A stretch of DNA of 64,000 nt from Hellea sp. (lineage in GTDB: Bacteria > Pseudomonadota > Alphaproteobacteria > Caulobacterales > Maricaulaceae). Within the stretch, counting starts at the first letter, position 1, and the number at the start of each line of letters is the position of its first letter. Where the stretch lies: assembly GCA_023300105.1 (NCBI GenBank), contig JALZWM010000018.1, positions 18,665 to 82,664 of the forward strand. The letters are read 5' to 3'. The position numbers and the translations under genes are program-made. Below are positions 9,442 to 19,121 of the stretch, piece by piece. The notes under the pieces are model-generated. The model was not told the DNA's origin, did no database searches, and saw only the letters and a list, made by a program, of their open reading frames with translations.

Positions 9442-10410
9442 CTAAGTGGTCTTTAGTGTAGCTAAAGCTTGCGCCGCAGCGCGAAGCGTTCCCAAAGCAT
9501 ACCCTGCGCCAGTACCATCACCTATCCCAATTCCTAAGTCCAATAAGGGCTCAAGATCAATACGGTCAAGAACTGCACGGTGAGCAGGCTCTGTTGAAAC
9601 ATGGCCTGCGATACAATGAGAAATCGCGTGAGGGTTTAATTTATGCAAAACTGCCGCCGCAGAACACACAACGTAACCATCTAAAACAACAGGAATAGAT
9701 TGATGGCGCGCCGCCAATATAGCGCCAACCATTCCGGCAATATCCCGTCCGCCGAAACAGCGTAAAGCCTCAAGTGGATCATTTAATTCACCTTTATGGA
9801 GCAAAACCCCAGCTTCAACAGCCGCGACGCGCGCTTTCGCAGACTCTCCGACTCCGCCAGCCCAATATTCTGCAGCACCACCATAAAGACCAAACATGAT
9901 ACCCGCAGCAGCAGTTGCGGCGCCAAGACCAGCATTGCCAATCGCAATAATATCCGCACCTTCTGCAACAACTTCCATGCCAAAAGCAATGGCCGCAGCG
10001 CAGTCTTTTTCGCTTAAAGACGGTTCTTTTGTAAAATCTGCCGATGGGTATTCAGTGCCTAATTCATAGACTTTGAAAGCAGATTGTAAAGACGCCGCTA
10101 TGCCACGAACCCCCGCCGCGCCTTCGGTCAAACTTTTAACGCGAACGCTTGCTTTTGATACAATATCAGTTTCATATATATGAGACGCAACACCATGTGT
10201 TCCCGAAAACACGGCAATTAAAGGACGTTCAATAGAAGGTGTTTTTCCCTGCCAACCAGCTAACCATTCCAAATATTTTGTCGTGTTTCCTAAGGGGCTG
10301 AGTGTTCCTCCACCAGCCAGAACGTCTTGAACGGTCTTAATACCAAGCGGGTCAGGCTCAGGCATATTAGCAATTAAATTGCGAATATCATCAAATGGTC
10401 GTGCCATCAT
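9442..10410 (-). CDS. cobT: CobT-like nicotinate-nucleotide:dimethylbenzimidazole phosphoribosyltransferase
   Basis: Overall length (322 aa) and order of motifs fit CobT, which makes alpha-ribazole phosphate for the lower ligand of cobalamin: FSGTHGV near residue 70, a glycine-rich loop, FGGRDIAGMVGAILAA, VVLDGYVVCSAAAVLHKL, and a terminal GIGIGDGTGAGYAL. Two motifs that carry glutamates in characterised CobT differ. The usual GEMGIGNTT reads GNAGLGAAT here, and the usual LGEGTG reads IGDGTG, so the general-base Glu is replaced by Asp and the other Glu by Asn. No other cobalamin gene is nearby. It may be a divergent active enzyme or a paralogue with another role. Confidence 0.75.
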   Translation of the reverse strand: MMARPFDDIRNLIANMPEPDPLGIKTVQDVLAGGGTLSPLGNTTKYLEWLAGWQGKTPSIERPLIAVFSGTHGVASHIYETDIVSKASVRVKSLTEGAAGVRGIAASLQSAFKVYELGTEYPSADFTKEPSLSEKDCAAAIAFGMEVVAEGADIIAIGNAGLGAATAAAGIMFGLYGGAAEYWAGGVGESAKARVAAVEAGVLLHKGELNDPLEALRCFGGRDIAGMVGAILAARHQSIPVVLDGYVVCSAAAVLHKLNPHAISHCIAGHVSTEPAHRAVLDRIDLEPLLDLGIGIGDGTGAGYALGTLRAAAQALATLKTT

Positions 10411-10496
10411 GTCTATCTAGATCCAATCTAAAATGATTACCAATTTTATTTTCTGGCATTAAAGTCTTAACAACCATCTTATGCTATTTTCTAGTA

Positions 10497-11042
10497 ATGG
10501 GAAACACAGTTTTACGTGATGTTATAGTTATTGGTGTTCTTGGAACAGGCGTAGCCCTCGGGTTTGCGAATAAAGAACAACTTTATGCAACCGCAGGATT
10601 AACACGGCCAACTGCGCCTGTTGAGACAGTTGCGATTACGAAACCAATACCCACCCCAACAAGCCAGCGCGGTAGTGTCGTCTCTATTCTCAAGTCTCGC
10701 GATGATGGCCAATTTTGGACGGATGCTCGCGTTAATAGCGGTCATGTACGTTTCCTCATTGATACGGGCGCATCATCTGTTGCCCTCACTTTGAATGATG
10801 CAAAAAAAGCTGGTATACGTACGCGTGATTTAAAATATAATGTCCCAATCGCAACAGCCGGCGGACGAAATATGGCCGCTTATGTTGAATTAAAATCTAT
10901 TTCCGTGGGCGCGATAACCTTACGCAATGTCCGGGCATTGGTCGTGCCAGAAGGTCTTAATACATCCCTTCTTGGCATGACCTATCTAGGGCAATTACAA
11001 AAGGTCGAAGCCACTCCTAATGCTTTACTTCTACGGCTTTAG
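10497..11042 (+). CDS. Retropepsin-like clan AA aspartic protease (TIGR02281 type)
   Basis: The protein has an N-terminal hydrophobic segment (VIVIGVLGTGVALGFA), a ~50-residue linker, and a single retropepsin-like domain with the catalytic motif FLIDTGASSVALT and the later LLGMTYLG element. This is the organisation of the membrane-anchored, single-domain aspartic proteases common in alphaproteobacteria; they must dimerise to form an active site. The active domain is predicted to be periplasmic. It diverges from the cobT-like gene, 86 bp apart, and converges on the TauE gene. The substrate is unknown. Confidence 0.85.
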   Translation: MGNTVLRDVIVIGVLGTGVALGFANKEQLYATAGLTRPTAPVETVAITKPIPTPTSQRGSVVSILKSRDDGQFWTDARVNSGHVRFLIDTGASSVALTLNDAKKAGIRTRDLKYNVPIATAGGRNMAAYVELKSISVGAITLRNVRALVVPEGLNTSLLGMTYLGQLQKVEATPNALLLRL

Positions 11043-11049
11043 CACGGGT

Positions 11050-11895
11050 TTAAAATAAAGCCTTACGAACCATATTGATCGAGACCAACGCTAAAAAAAT
11101 CCCAAATATCATTTTAAGTTTCCTTTGATTTGTCTTGTGAGCTACACGCGCTCCCAATGGTATGAACAATACAGATGTTAAAGCCACCAAGACAAATCCC
11201 AATATATTCACATAACCCAATGATAATGGCGGGCGGCCCGTAAGACCCCAACCGCTAAGAATAAACCCAAGTGTCGCAGGTATTGAAATAAACATACCTA
11301 TGCCAGACGCCGTACCAATAGCCATGTGAATTGTCTTGCCGCAAATTGCCATAAGGGTCACAGAGAAAGCCCCCCCGCCAATACCCATAATTGCGGAAAG
11401 AGATCCAATTGACATCCCCCCGATAGGAATAGCTGCCCCGCCAGGCAGAGTCTCTCGCCACCTCCAATCTGGACGGCCAAAGATAAATTGCATCGAAATC
11501 ATAGACATGATGAGTCCAAATATAAGTGTCAGTTGCGCGCCAGAAATATATTTCGCAAAAACCGCCGACGCGAATAAAGCCCCAACACCGATCCATAGCC
11601 CCCAGCTTTTATACTTCTTGGAAGGCCACAAAATATTCCACTCCACCGCACCGTACTTATGGTGTGACGTCACTGATCTTATAGAACTTACAATAATCAC
11701 AGCCGACGATGTCGCGACCGCAGAATGCATAATAGTTGCTTCAGGATAGCCTAGAGCTTCGAAAACAAAATAAAACGCAGGCACCATAACGGCGCCGCCG
11801 CCAATCCCAAAAAGTCCCGCACTAAATCCGGCTGCACAACCCGTGGTCAACAAAACCAAAGTAAGTCTTATTAAATCAGGATTTATTTCCATCAA
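11050..11895 (-). CDS. TauE/SafE family sulfite/anion exporter
   Basis: This 281-residue polytopic protein has about eight hydrophobic segments. The two glycine-rich repeats typical of TauE/SafE are clear: GFSAGLFGIGGGAVMVPAFYF near the N-terminus and GSLSAIMGIGGGAFSVTLM in the second half. Family members export sulfite, sulfoacetate or related anions across the inner membrane; the exact substrate cannot be read from sequence. Its start overlaps the dusA stop by 4 bp, so the two are translationally coupled. Confidence 0.88.
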   Translation of the reverse strand: MMEINPDLIRLTLVLLTTGCAAGFSAGLFGIGGGAVMVPAFYFVFEALGYPEATIMHSAVATSSAVIIVSSIRSVTSHHKYGAVEWNILWPSKKYKSWGLWIGVGALFASAVFAKYISGAQLTLIFGLIMSMISMQFIFGRPDWRWRETLPGGAAIPIGGMSIGSLSAIMGIGGGAFSVTLMAICGKTIHMAIGTASGIGMFISIPATLGFILSGWGLTGRPPLSLGYVNILGFVLVALTSVLFIPLGARVAHKTNQRKLKMIFGIFLALVSINMVRKALF

Positions 11896-12890
11896 GCCGC
11901 AGTCCTAAATTTTTGCAAGGCATCAAAGCCACTTCGAATAATTTCAGACGGCATTCCAGTGGACATGTTTTCACTTAGGGTCCGTCGCCAAAGCCGCGCA
12001 CCAGACTGTCCCGCATAAAGTCCCATGATATGGCGAATAAGAGCCTTAGTAGATCTATCCGTATCCTGAACGCTTTCCGCATAAGCTATGAGTTCGTGGA
12101 CAATTTCTTCGCGTGTTATCACGCTTTTTTCCGCTCCATATACAGCTTCATCAATTCCGCGAAGCATCCATGGGTCATGATAAGCCGCGCGCCCGAACAT
12201 CACGCCGTCTAATCCTTTGGATGCCGCGCTAGCCTCTTCTATTGTTTTGAGACCGCCGTTTAAAACAATTTCTAGCATTGGGTATTGCACTTTAATCTTA
12301 TGAACCAAATCATAATCCAGCGGAGGAACATCACGGTTTTCTTTGGGTGATAGGCCTTTGAGCCAAGCCTTGCGCGCGTGTATTATAAAATGCCTACAGC
12401 CCGCCGCAGCAACTTTTTCAATAAATTCAGGCAAAGTCTCATCAAGATTCTGATTATCAATACCGAGTCGGCACTTTACCGTCACAGGAATATCAACAGC
12501 CTCCGACATCGCGCTAAAACATTCTGCTACAAGATCAGGTTCTGCCATCAAGCACGCTCCAAAACTTCCAGATTGAACGCGGTCAGACGGACAGCCAATA
12601 TTAATATTGATTTCATCATAACCAAAATCTTCACCAATTTTGGAGGCTTCTGCGAGCTTATCAGCTTCGCTACCGCCGATCTGCAGAGCTACAGGATGCT
12701 CTGCTGTATTAAACCCAATCAAATAATCGCGGTTGCCATGAATGACTGCATTGGCGGTCACCATTTCCGTATAAAGCAAAGCACGCCGAGATAACCGCCG
12801 GTGAAACCAACGACAATGACGGTCTGTCCAATCCATCATGGGCGCGACGCTGACTGTAAAATTATCATTTTTGTTATTAACGTCTTGCAT
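11892..12890 (-). CDS. dusA: tRNA-dihydrouridine(20/20a) synthase DusA
   Basis: This flavin-dependent enzyme reduces uridine 20/20a in the tRNA D-loop. Signatures are VAPMMDWTDRHCR at the N-terminus, the FMN-barrel motif NINIGCPSDRVQSGSFGACLM with the catalytic cysteine, KCRLGID, and a C-terminal IRHIMGLYAGQSGARLWRR, all in DusA order. The ORF track begins 23 codons upstream (MYFIGC...), but that extension is not family-like. The ATG at 12890 (MQDVNNKNDNFTVSVAPMMD) gives the expected length of about 332 aa and is preferred. The tauE-like gene follows with a 4-bp overlap. Confidence 0.92.
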   Translation of the reverse strand: MQDVNNKNDNFTVSVAPMMDWTDRHCRWFHRRLSRRALLYTEMVTANAVIHGNRDYLIGFNTAEHPVALQIGGSEADKLAEASKIGEDFGYDEININIGCPSDRVQSGSFGACLMAEPDLVAECFSAMSEAVDIPVTVKCRLGIDNQNLDETLPEFIEKVAAAGCRHFIIHARKAWLKGLSPKENRDVPPLDYDLVHKIKVQYPMLEIVLNGGLKTIEEASAASKGLDGVMFGRAAYHDPWMLRGIDEAVYGAEKSVITREEIVHELIAYAESVQDTDRSTKALIRHIMGLYAGQSGARLWRRTLSENMSTGMPSEIIRSGFDALQKFRTAA

Positions 12891-13007
12891 GGACTTGCAG
12901 GTAAATGAAAAATTAACGCGCGTCCACATTCCAATGAACGCGCAGCCTATGAAATACACCAGCTAATGACGGTTCCCAATGACTGACAAATAAGTCATAA
13001 GCCGCGC

Positions 13008-13466
13008 ATGCATATCTATATTGACGCCGATGCCTGCCCTGTACGGGAAGAAACTTATAAAGTCGCCAGACGGCACAATGTTCCTGTTACTGTCGTGAGT
13101 AATTCTTTTTTACGCGTACCGCCTGAACCCCTTATAAAGTTCATCGCTGTCTCCGATAGTTTTGACGCAGCTGATGATTATATCGCCGAACGTTCTGATA
13201 GTGTATGCGTTGTCATTACTTCTGATATTTTACTCGCTGAGCGTTGCCTTAAAAACGGAGCCTCTGTGTTAGCCTCTAATGGGAAGCCTTTCACCATGGA
13301 CTCAATCGGCGGAGCGATTGCAACGCGGGCAATTATGGCAGACCTCCGCGCGGGAGCTGACATGCCCAACCTTGGCGGCCCGCCGCCATTTACTCATAAA
13401 GACCGTTCCAAATATTTAGAAACACTTCATGTGACGCTCGAGCGGTTAAAACGCGTAGGAAAATAA
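13008..13466 (+). CDS. YaiI/YqxD family protein (UPF0178)
   Basis: A 152-residue cytoplasmic protein beginning MHIYIDADACPVREETYKVA, which is the UPF0178 signature. It also has the conserved DIxLAERCLKNGA and GGPPPFTHKDRSKYLETL blocks. The fold is PIN-like and the family may be a nuclease, but no activity is firmly established as far as I know. It diverges from dusA and lies 100 bp upstream of dapD. Confidence 0.9.
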   Translation: MHIYIDADACPVREETYKVARRHNVPVTVVSNSFLRVPPEPLIKFIAVSDSFDAADDYIAERSDSVCVVITSDILLAERCLKNGASVLASNGKPFTMDSIGGAIATRAIMADLRAGADMPNLGGPPPFTHKDRSKYLETLHVTLERLKRVGK

Positions 13467-13567
13467 GATAAAAAATAACGAGCAAAAAACAAAGACTTTG
13501 CTTAATTCATAATTGACCCGTAGTAACCTGCCCCTATGTTGTCGCGACTTTCTAAGGACTTTAAAAT

Positions 13568-14398
13568 ATGACCGCTCTTAATCTTGAAAAATCTATTGTA
13601 GCTGCGTGGGAAAACCGTGCCGACTTAACACCTGATACAAAAGGCGAATATCGCGATGCTGTTGAGACGGCAATCATGGGACTTGATAGCGGAACAATGC
13701 GGGTTGCAGAAAAAAACAACAATAATGATTGGATTGTTCATCAATGGCTTAAGAAGGCTGTCCTTCTCGGCTTTCGTCTCAACGCTAACGGCTTGATGAG
13801 CGGCTCTTCAAATGGCGGTAACTGGTGGGACAAAGTCCCCTCAAAATTCGAAGGTTGGGGCGAAAAAGAATTTCAAAAAGCAGCTTTTCGCGCCGTCCCT
13901 AATTGCGCCGCACGCCGCGGTAGTTTCATCGCACCCAATGTCGTACTTATGCCAAGCTACATAAATATTGGTGCCTATGTCGATGAAGGTACAATGGTTG
14001 ATACGTGGACAACCGTTGGTTCTTGCGCTCAAATCGGCAGAAACTGTCACCTCTCTGGCGGCGTTGGTATTGGCGGAGTCTTGGAACCTCTGCAAGCCAA
14101 CCCTACAATTATTGAAGATAACTGCTTTATCGGCGCGCGCTCAGAAATAGTCGAAGGCGTAATTATCCGCGAAGGCGCAGTTCTAGCAATGGGCGTTTAC
14201 CTTTCTCAATCAACAAAAATTTATAACCGCGCGACAGGCGAAATTTCTTTCGGCGAAGTGCCTGCCTATTCTGTTGTTGTTCCCGGATCTCTACCCTCCA
14301 AAGACGGAAGTCATAATCTGAACTGTGCCGTTATTGTGAAAACAGTCGATGCGCAAACACGGTCAAAAACAGGCGTAAATGAATTGCTCAGAGATTAG
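13568..14398 (+). CDS. dapD: Tetrahydrodipicolinate N-succinyltransferase
   Basis: DapD succinylates tetrahydrodipicolinate in the lysine/meso-diaminopimelate pathway, feeding both protein and peptidoglycan synthesis. The 276-aa length is standard. A helical N-terminal domain is followed by a left-handed beta-helix with hexapeptide repeats (for example [31 protein letters not shown], quoted in part) and the family block [17 protein letters not shown]. An AAGGACTTTAAAAT leader provides the ribosome-binding site. It converges on the PBP gene; dapE is not adjacent. Confidence 0.96.
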   Translation: MTALNLEKSIVAAWENRADLTPDTKGEYRDAVETAIMGLDSGTMRVAEKNNNNDWIVHQWLKKAVLLGFRLNANGLMSGSSNGGNWWDKVPSKFEGWGEKEFQKAAFRAVPNCAARRGSFIAPNVVLMPSYINIGAYVDEGTMVDTWTTVGSCAQIGRNCHLSGGVGIGGVLEPLQANPTIIEDNCFIGARSEIVEGVIIREGAVLAMGVYLSQSTKIYNRATGEISFGEVPAYSVVVPGSLPSKDGSHNLNCAVIVKTVDAQTRSKTGVNELLRD

Positions 14399-14420
14399 AG
14401 TCCTCTACAATTAAATACGT

Positions 14421-16301
14421 TTAAGGAAGTGCATCCTCGATATTGTTTAACAGCGTATCCAGAATTTTTTCTTGCTTGCTCCACACAGGTTGGCTTGATG
14501 TCGGAAGTGCTGTTTTCGGCATATCCTTAAGCGCTGTCTCCATATAATCCTTCCAGATTAGCGCAGGAATTGAGCCCCCCGTGACTTTATCCATTGGCGT
14601 AAAGTCATCTGCCCCAACCCACACTCCCGTCACGATATCTGGCGCATAACCCACAAACCAAGCATCTCGGAAATCATTCGTTGTTCCAGTTTTACCCGCA
14701 ACATCGCGGCCCTGTATAAACGCGCGCCGTCCTGTGCCCTGCGAAACAGTGCGGCTCATGATACGGTTCATATACCCAAGGTTTTCAGGCGTAATAACGC
14801 GGGGGTTATCAGGGCGTTGATAATCATAAAGTGGCGTACCATTCACTGTAGAAACAGACAAAATACCATAAGGCGTCGCCATTTTTCCATAATTTGAAAA
14901 CGGTAAATAGCTCGCTGTTAATTTAAGCGGTGTTGTCCCCTGCGCGCCAAGCGATAAACTCCGCAGCGGTTGAAGGTCAGTTAGGCCAAAATCAGCAGCT
15001 GTTTGAATAACGGCGTCTCGGCTAATCTCTTCGCCGAGATTTACAGCGACTGTATTAATCGATCTCCTAAAGGCGGTCTCTAACGTCATTTTTCCTTTAA
15101 AGTCTTCAGAAAAGTTCTCTGGTGCCCAATCCCCTATTTCAACCGCTTTATCTTCGCGGCTATCCCACGGCGTGAGGCCTGCCCGAAAAGCCGCTAAATA
15201 GACAAAGGGTTTAAACGCAGAACCTGGTTGACGATTTGATTGAACGGCGCGGTTAAACTGACTCTCGGAATAAGCATTACCGCCAATCATCGCTATAACG
15301 CCTCCCGTGCCGTCCAAAGAAACTAAAGCAGCTTGTGAAGCATTACGTTTTGGATCAAGACGGACACTCACCGCCTCGCTCGCTTTTAACTGCGCGTCAA
15401 AATCAAGTGTGGTTTGTACCACCATATCTTGGGCAGGTGTTCCGACAACGCGTTCAAGTTCAGGCCAAATCCAATCCACAAAATATTGTGCGCTATTATC
15501 TGATTGCGGACGGCGAATATTAATTGGGTCAGTGAGTGAACGGTAATGAGTATATTCATTAATCAGGTTTTGCTTAGCCATCACATCCAAAACAACAGCT
15601 GTACGCCTTGCCGAAGCTTCAGGCGCTGAGATGGGACTATAGCGCGAGGGCGCTTTTAAAAGACCAGCCATCATCGCGGCTTCGGCTATTGTGAGCTCTG
15701 AGGCTGGCTTGCCCAAATAACGTTTGCTCGCTGCTTCTAATCCCCAAGCTCCACTGCCAAAATAAACGCGCGAGAGATACATCTCTAAAATTTCGTCTTT
15801 AGTAAAAGCCTGTTCAAGCCAAATCGAAAGCATCACTTCTTGAGCTTTACGCGTTAGTGTTTTTTCAGGTGTTAGAAATACATTTTTAGAAAGCTGTTGT
15901 GTCAGCGTAGAACCACCTTCTACATAACGGCCTGCTTTAACATTTTTTACCATCGCTCGGGTTAGAGCTTTAAGGTCAAGGCCGATATGACTCCTAAAAC
16001 GACGGTCTTCGGTCGCCGTAATAGCGCCCGGAACATGAGGTGGAAGATTGGCCAATTTTACGCGCGGCGCAGAAGACGCGCCTCGCACTAAAATATCACG
16101 GCCATAACGGTCAACTATTTGAATACTGACGGGACGGTTCGCTTTCCAAAGCGTTTCAGCAGACGGCATATCTTTGGACGCAACCGCAACTGCGCAAAGC
16201 ACAAGCATCCCTGCGCCGTATCCAATCGCCGATAAAACAATCATCGCGTGCCGCGCGGAGGGTTTCAATTTTCGAAGTACGGGTTTCACAAATTTTGCCA
16301 C
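14421..16301 (-). CDS. Class A penicillin-binding protein (PBP1 family)
   Basis: A bifunctional peptidoglycan synthase of 626 residues. One N-terminal membrane helix (residues ~18-42) is followed by a GT51 glycosyltransferase domain with ATEDRRFRSHIGLD and GGSTLTQQLSKN motifs. The C-terminal transpeptidase domain carries SAFK (in RQPGSAFKPF) as the active-site SxxK, SIN as SxN, and GKTGTTNDFRDAWFVGY as the KTG motif. All catalytic boxes look intact. At 626 aa it is shorter than classical PBP1a (~800 aa) and resembles the compact alphaproteobacterial PbpZ/PBP1C-like forms. It acts at the periplasmic face of the inner membrane. Confidence 0.93.
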   Translation of the reverse strand: MAKFVKPVLRKLKPSARHAMIVLSAIGYGAGMLVLCAVAVASKDMPSAETLWKANRPVSIQIVDRYGRDILVRGASSAPRVKLANLPPHVPGAITATEDRRFRSHIGLDLKALTRAMVKNVKAGRYVEGGSTLTQQLSKNVFLTPEKTLTRKAQEVMLSIWLEQAFTKDEILEMYLSRVYFGSGAWGLEAASKRYLGKPASELTIAEAAMMAGLLKAPSRYSPISAPEASARRTAVVLDVMAKQNLINEYTHYRSLTDPINIRRPQSDNSAQYFVDWIWPELERVVGTPAQDMVVQTTLDFDAQLKASEAVSVRLDPKRNASQAALVSLDGTGGVIAMIGGNAYSESQFNRAVQSNRQPGSAFKPFVYLAAFRAGLTPWDSREDKAVEIGDWAPENFSEDFKGKMTLETAFRRSINTVAVNLGEEISRDAVIQTAADFGLTDLQPLRSLSLGAQGTTPLKLTASYLPFSNYGKMATPYGILSVSTVNGTPLYDYQRPDNPRVITPENLGYMNRIMSRTVSQGTGRRAFIQGRDVAGKTGTTNDFRDAWFVGYAPDIVTGVWVGADDFTPMDKVTGGSIPALIWKDYMETALKDMPKTALPTSSQPVWSKQEKILDTLLNNIEDALP

Positions 16302-16454
16302 GTAATAGAGTTAATCAGAATTAACCTTATGCCAAAAGAAGATTAAGCAGGCGTGAACTGCGCGGTTAAATAATCGAGTTCAAAGTGAATTGCGACGTTG
16401 TGAAAGGGAACAAAAAGCGGCAATCCGTCGCTTATTAAACCTATAACTAACTAT

Positions 16455-16483
16455 AGCCGCAATATCGAATAGATGTTGCGGCT
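16455..16483 (-). terminator. Hairpin directly after the antiporter stop
   Basis: A 12-bp stem with one G-U pair (AGCCGCAATATC / GATGTTGCGGCT) around a 5-nt loop begins two bases past the antiporter stop codon. The position suggests a leftward terminator, although no T-run follows. The remaining ~150 bp up to the PBP start show nothing further that I can identify. Confidence 0.45.
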
Positions 16484-16484
16484 C

Positions 16485-18428
16485 CTAAGACGGAAGTGGG
16501 GCCGCTGGGCCTGCTAGGCCTGGTTCTTTTGCGCCTGCGCCGCGGTTATCCTTATCTTTGACAGGACAGAAACTTAGTACTGTTGAGCCTGCTGCGCGGG
16601 CTTCTTTGCCCGGTTGGATAAAGTCGAGGCCGTTAGGTGTCTTCGCCAAAACCAAGTCCAAATCATCGCCGCGGTCTCTGTAGAGATCATCGAGCGTATA
16701 TTCCTCAGACAAAGTTGTTGAACGGAAACGCCAGCCGCCCCACCAGTCACGGGTAAGCGCATCAAAGCTACGCCCGCGTGATGTCAGCGTACGTCCGCGT
16801 GATGTAAAGGCAATCGTATCCGCATCATCCTCGTCATTTTCTTGCGAGGTTAGTTGGAACACACGGTGGCGGCCAAGCTCTGGCGCGAACTCAACACAGA
16901 CCAAGGCATTATAGGCATCATTCGGCGTCGCAGCGATAAGATGATTAAAGGCTGAATGGTCAAGACGAAAATCTGCGTTCTCGGAGAGAACTTCGCCGTA
17001 AAATGTTTGGTGCCCTTCGAGGCGCGCGCCGCGAAGACGCCGCCAATTCGTATCCGCTACGAGAACTTTAACATCCATTTCTTTAAGCGCCTTCGCAAGC
17101 CCCAATGACCAAGGGTTCGCACCGACAATCATAACGCCGTCGCCACCGCCAGCCGCTAAATCAAGTGATTTTGAAATGGGGCCAATGAAAAAGCCTGCAA
17201 ATAGAACTGTTGCGAAAACAAGCGCAAAAGCTAGCGGCACGAAGAGTGCGCCTTCTGGACGGCCAATGGCCGTAAGTTCGGCTGCGAAAAGACCTGCCAC
17301 AGCCACAGCCACAACACCGCGCGGGGCAATGAAACTAATTAAGAGCGATTCTTTCCAATGCAGGCCCGACCAAAGTGTCGAGAGCATAACAGCGACAGGG
17401 CGCACAACAAGCATCATCGTCAAGACGAAGGCGCCAACGCGCCATTCTGTCAAGAACGCTTTGAGCACATCAGGAGTTAGAGTAGCGGTCAGGATAACAA
17501 AAACGCCAGAGACCAAAATAATCGCAATGGTTTCTTTAAAGCGGCGCATTTCGACCATCGCTGCAAATTTCGTATTGGCCATGGTCATACCCATCGCAGT
17601 CACAGCCAAAAGCCCTGTTTCATCAGCCATCGCATTGGCAAGTACGTAAATTGCGAGAACCCAAGCCATAACAACAGGGGCTTTAAGGTACTCTGGAATA
17701 TGGCCTTGACGGAAAGCCCAAGCCAAACCATAGCCAGAGACAATACCAATAATGCCGCCAAATAAAGCAGCAAACGTTAGCTTACAAAAAACCCAAAACA
17801 TCGAGGCTTCGGTGAGAGAGAAGCGAATAAATTCATACCCTCCAACCGCAAAAAGTGCGCCGAGTGGGTCATTAACAATTCCTTCCCATTTTAAAACATT
17901 AGCTGGACGTGATTTCAAATGAGCTTGGCGTAAGAGCGGCATAATCACAGTCGGTCCTGTCACAACAAATAACCCACCAACCATGGCAGATATATCCCAA
18001 GGTAAGCCAACGATATAATGAGAAGCACAGGTCCCAAGAACCCAAGCGATAGGCGCTGCCAAAACAACCATACGAATTACAGCATTACGCGCATCACCTA
18101 AATCTTTTAAGCTTAGCGTCATACCACCTTCAAAAAGGATAATCGCAACAGCCAGTCCAATCATAGGACGATAGAGATCCGCAAAGTCATTGATAGGGTC
18201 AAGCCTGAAGAGCTCGAGACCATGTTCAATAGGGGCAGGCAAAGAAAAACCTAAAAGCCAGCCAATAAGCGGTCCAAATATCAAACCAGCGATAGCCATA
18301 AGAACAATAGCTGGACGTTGAATTTTCCATGCAAGCCATTGCGCGCCAATTCCAAGAATCCCAATTAAGGCAATTTTGAAAGGGAGCATGTTTACAACAT
18401 GATGAGCAGCATCTGCAGCAGAAGCCAT
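16485..18428 (-). CDS. CPA1-type cation:proton antiporter with TrkA-N domain
   Basis: The first ~420 residues form about 12-13 transmembrane segments with NhaP/CPA1 features, including LAVAIILFEGGMTLSLKDL and FIAPRGVVAVAVAGLFA. The C-terminal half holds a cytoplasmic Rossmann-like RCK/TrkA-N domain (VMIVGANPWSLGLAKAL and LIAATPNDAYNALVC) and a ~120-residue tail. Such proteins exchange Na+ or K+ for H+ and contribute to pH and ion homeostasis; the TrkA-N part probably senses nucleotides. The coding sequence appears somewhat more GC-rich than neighbouring genes. A hypothetical gene lies 34 bp upstream on the same strand. Confidence 0.9.
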   Translation of the reverse strand: MASAADAAHHVVNMLPFKIALIGILGIGAQWLAWKIQRPAIVLMAIAGLIFGPLIGWLLGFSLPAPIEHGLELFRLDPINDFADLYRPMIGLAVAIILFEGGMTLSLKDLGDARNAVIRMVVLAAPIAWVLGTCASHYIVGLPWDISAMVGGLFVVTGPTVIMPLLRQAHLKSRPANVLKWEGIVNDPLGALFAVGGYEFIRFSLTEASMFWVFCKLTFAALFGGIIGIVSGYGLAWAFRQGHIPEYLKAPVVMAWVLAIYVLANAMADETGLLAVTAMGMTMANTKFAAMVEMRRFKETIAIILVSGVFVILTATLTPDVLKAFLTEWRVGAFVLTMMLVVRPVAVMLSTLWSGLHWKESLLISFIAPRGVVAVAVAGLFAAELTAIGRPEGALFVPLAFALVFATVLFAGFFIGPISKSLDLAAGGGDGVMIVGANPWSLGLAKALKEMDVKVLVADTNWRRLRGARLEGHQTFYGEVLSENADFRLDHSAFNHLIAATPNDAYNALVCVEFAPELGRHRVFQLTSQENDEDDADTIAFTSRGRTLTSRGRSFDALTRDWWGGWRFRSTTLSEEYTLDDLYRDRGDDLDLVLAKTPNGLDFIQPGKEARAAGSTVLSFCPVKDKDNRGAGAKEPGLAGPAAPLPS

Positions 18429-18462
18429 AATTACAACCTTAAACGAATCTTATAAAGCTAAA

Positions 18463-18984
18463 CTAAGTGTCAACGCGCATAATATCAAACCCGATATCAT
18501 TATTGCCGTAACTACCATTATCATACTGATCAACACGACCTTCGAACCAATTCATCAAATGCTCATAAATGCTTTCATAAAACTTTGTGAGGTTTTCTTC
18601 AGTGGGCGGCAGTGACAAATCAGCTTCACGGCCTTCATCAACATGGATATACATTTTATCACCTTCTTTGCGGCATGTCAGAACGAGCCGCATAAAATCA
18701 CCTTCGCCCGAAATATTAATGGCGAGACCAAAGCTAATAGGTTCAAGCGGTAAAAATCCTTTGCCTGTCACCGAGAAAGCACCAGATCGGTAATTCTGGG
18801 ACGTAAAGGGACCTTGAGGCGGGACAAGGAAGACACATTGCTTATCACTGTCTAACCACTCACACAGTCCGTTACGAATTTGTTCAGCAACTGACCTTAT
18901 CTGTGCATAGTTATCAAAGCTTCTTTCGCCGTAAATTTTGGCAGCGGCTGAAACTTGTGTCAGGCGTGAGGGTGATTTGGGCAT
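18463..18984 (-). CDS. Conserved hypothetical protein (173 aa)
   Basis: I do not recognise this family. The protein is soluble, with no signal peptide or membrane helix. It has a basic N-terminus (MPKSPSRLTQVSAAAKIYGER), a predicted mixed alpha/beta middle with alternating strands (GLAINISGEGDFMRLVLTCRKEGDKMYIHVDEG) and an acidic C-terminus. It is 34 bp upstream of the CPA1 antiporter on the same strand, so it may be co-transcribed with it. The codon pattern is like that of its neighbours, which supports it being a real gene. Confidence 0.7.
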   Translation of the reverse strand: MPKSPSRLTQVSAAAKIYGERSFDNYAQIRSVAEQIRNGLCEWLDSDKQCVFLVPPQGPFTSQNYRSGAFSVTGKGFLPLEPISFGLAINISGEGDFMRLVLTCRKEGDKMYIHVDEGREADLSLPPTEENLTKFYESIYEHLMNWFEGRVDQYDNGSYGNNDIGFDIMRVDT

Positions 18985-19121
18985 GCTTACCTTTCGTATA
19001 TTATGGCATTAATGCCATTTTGAAACGCTTTATCCAAGACCAAATATGCCGCTGTTACACAGCTCGCTTATAAATGGCACAGCTCTTGCTCTTTACCTTA
19101 TTAGACGTGTTTGGAGAGAAA

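Noticed and set aside
17176-17649. 157-aa rightward ORF inside the antiporter gene
   Set aside because: It is the antisense shadow of a clear CPA1 gene; its Ala/Thr/Lys-rich sequence is typical of such shadows.
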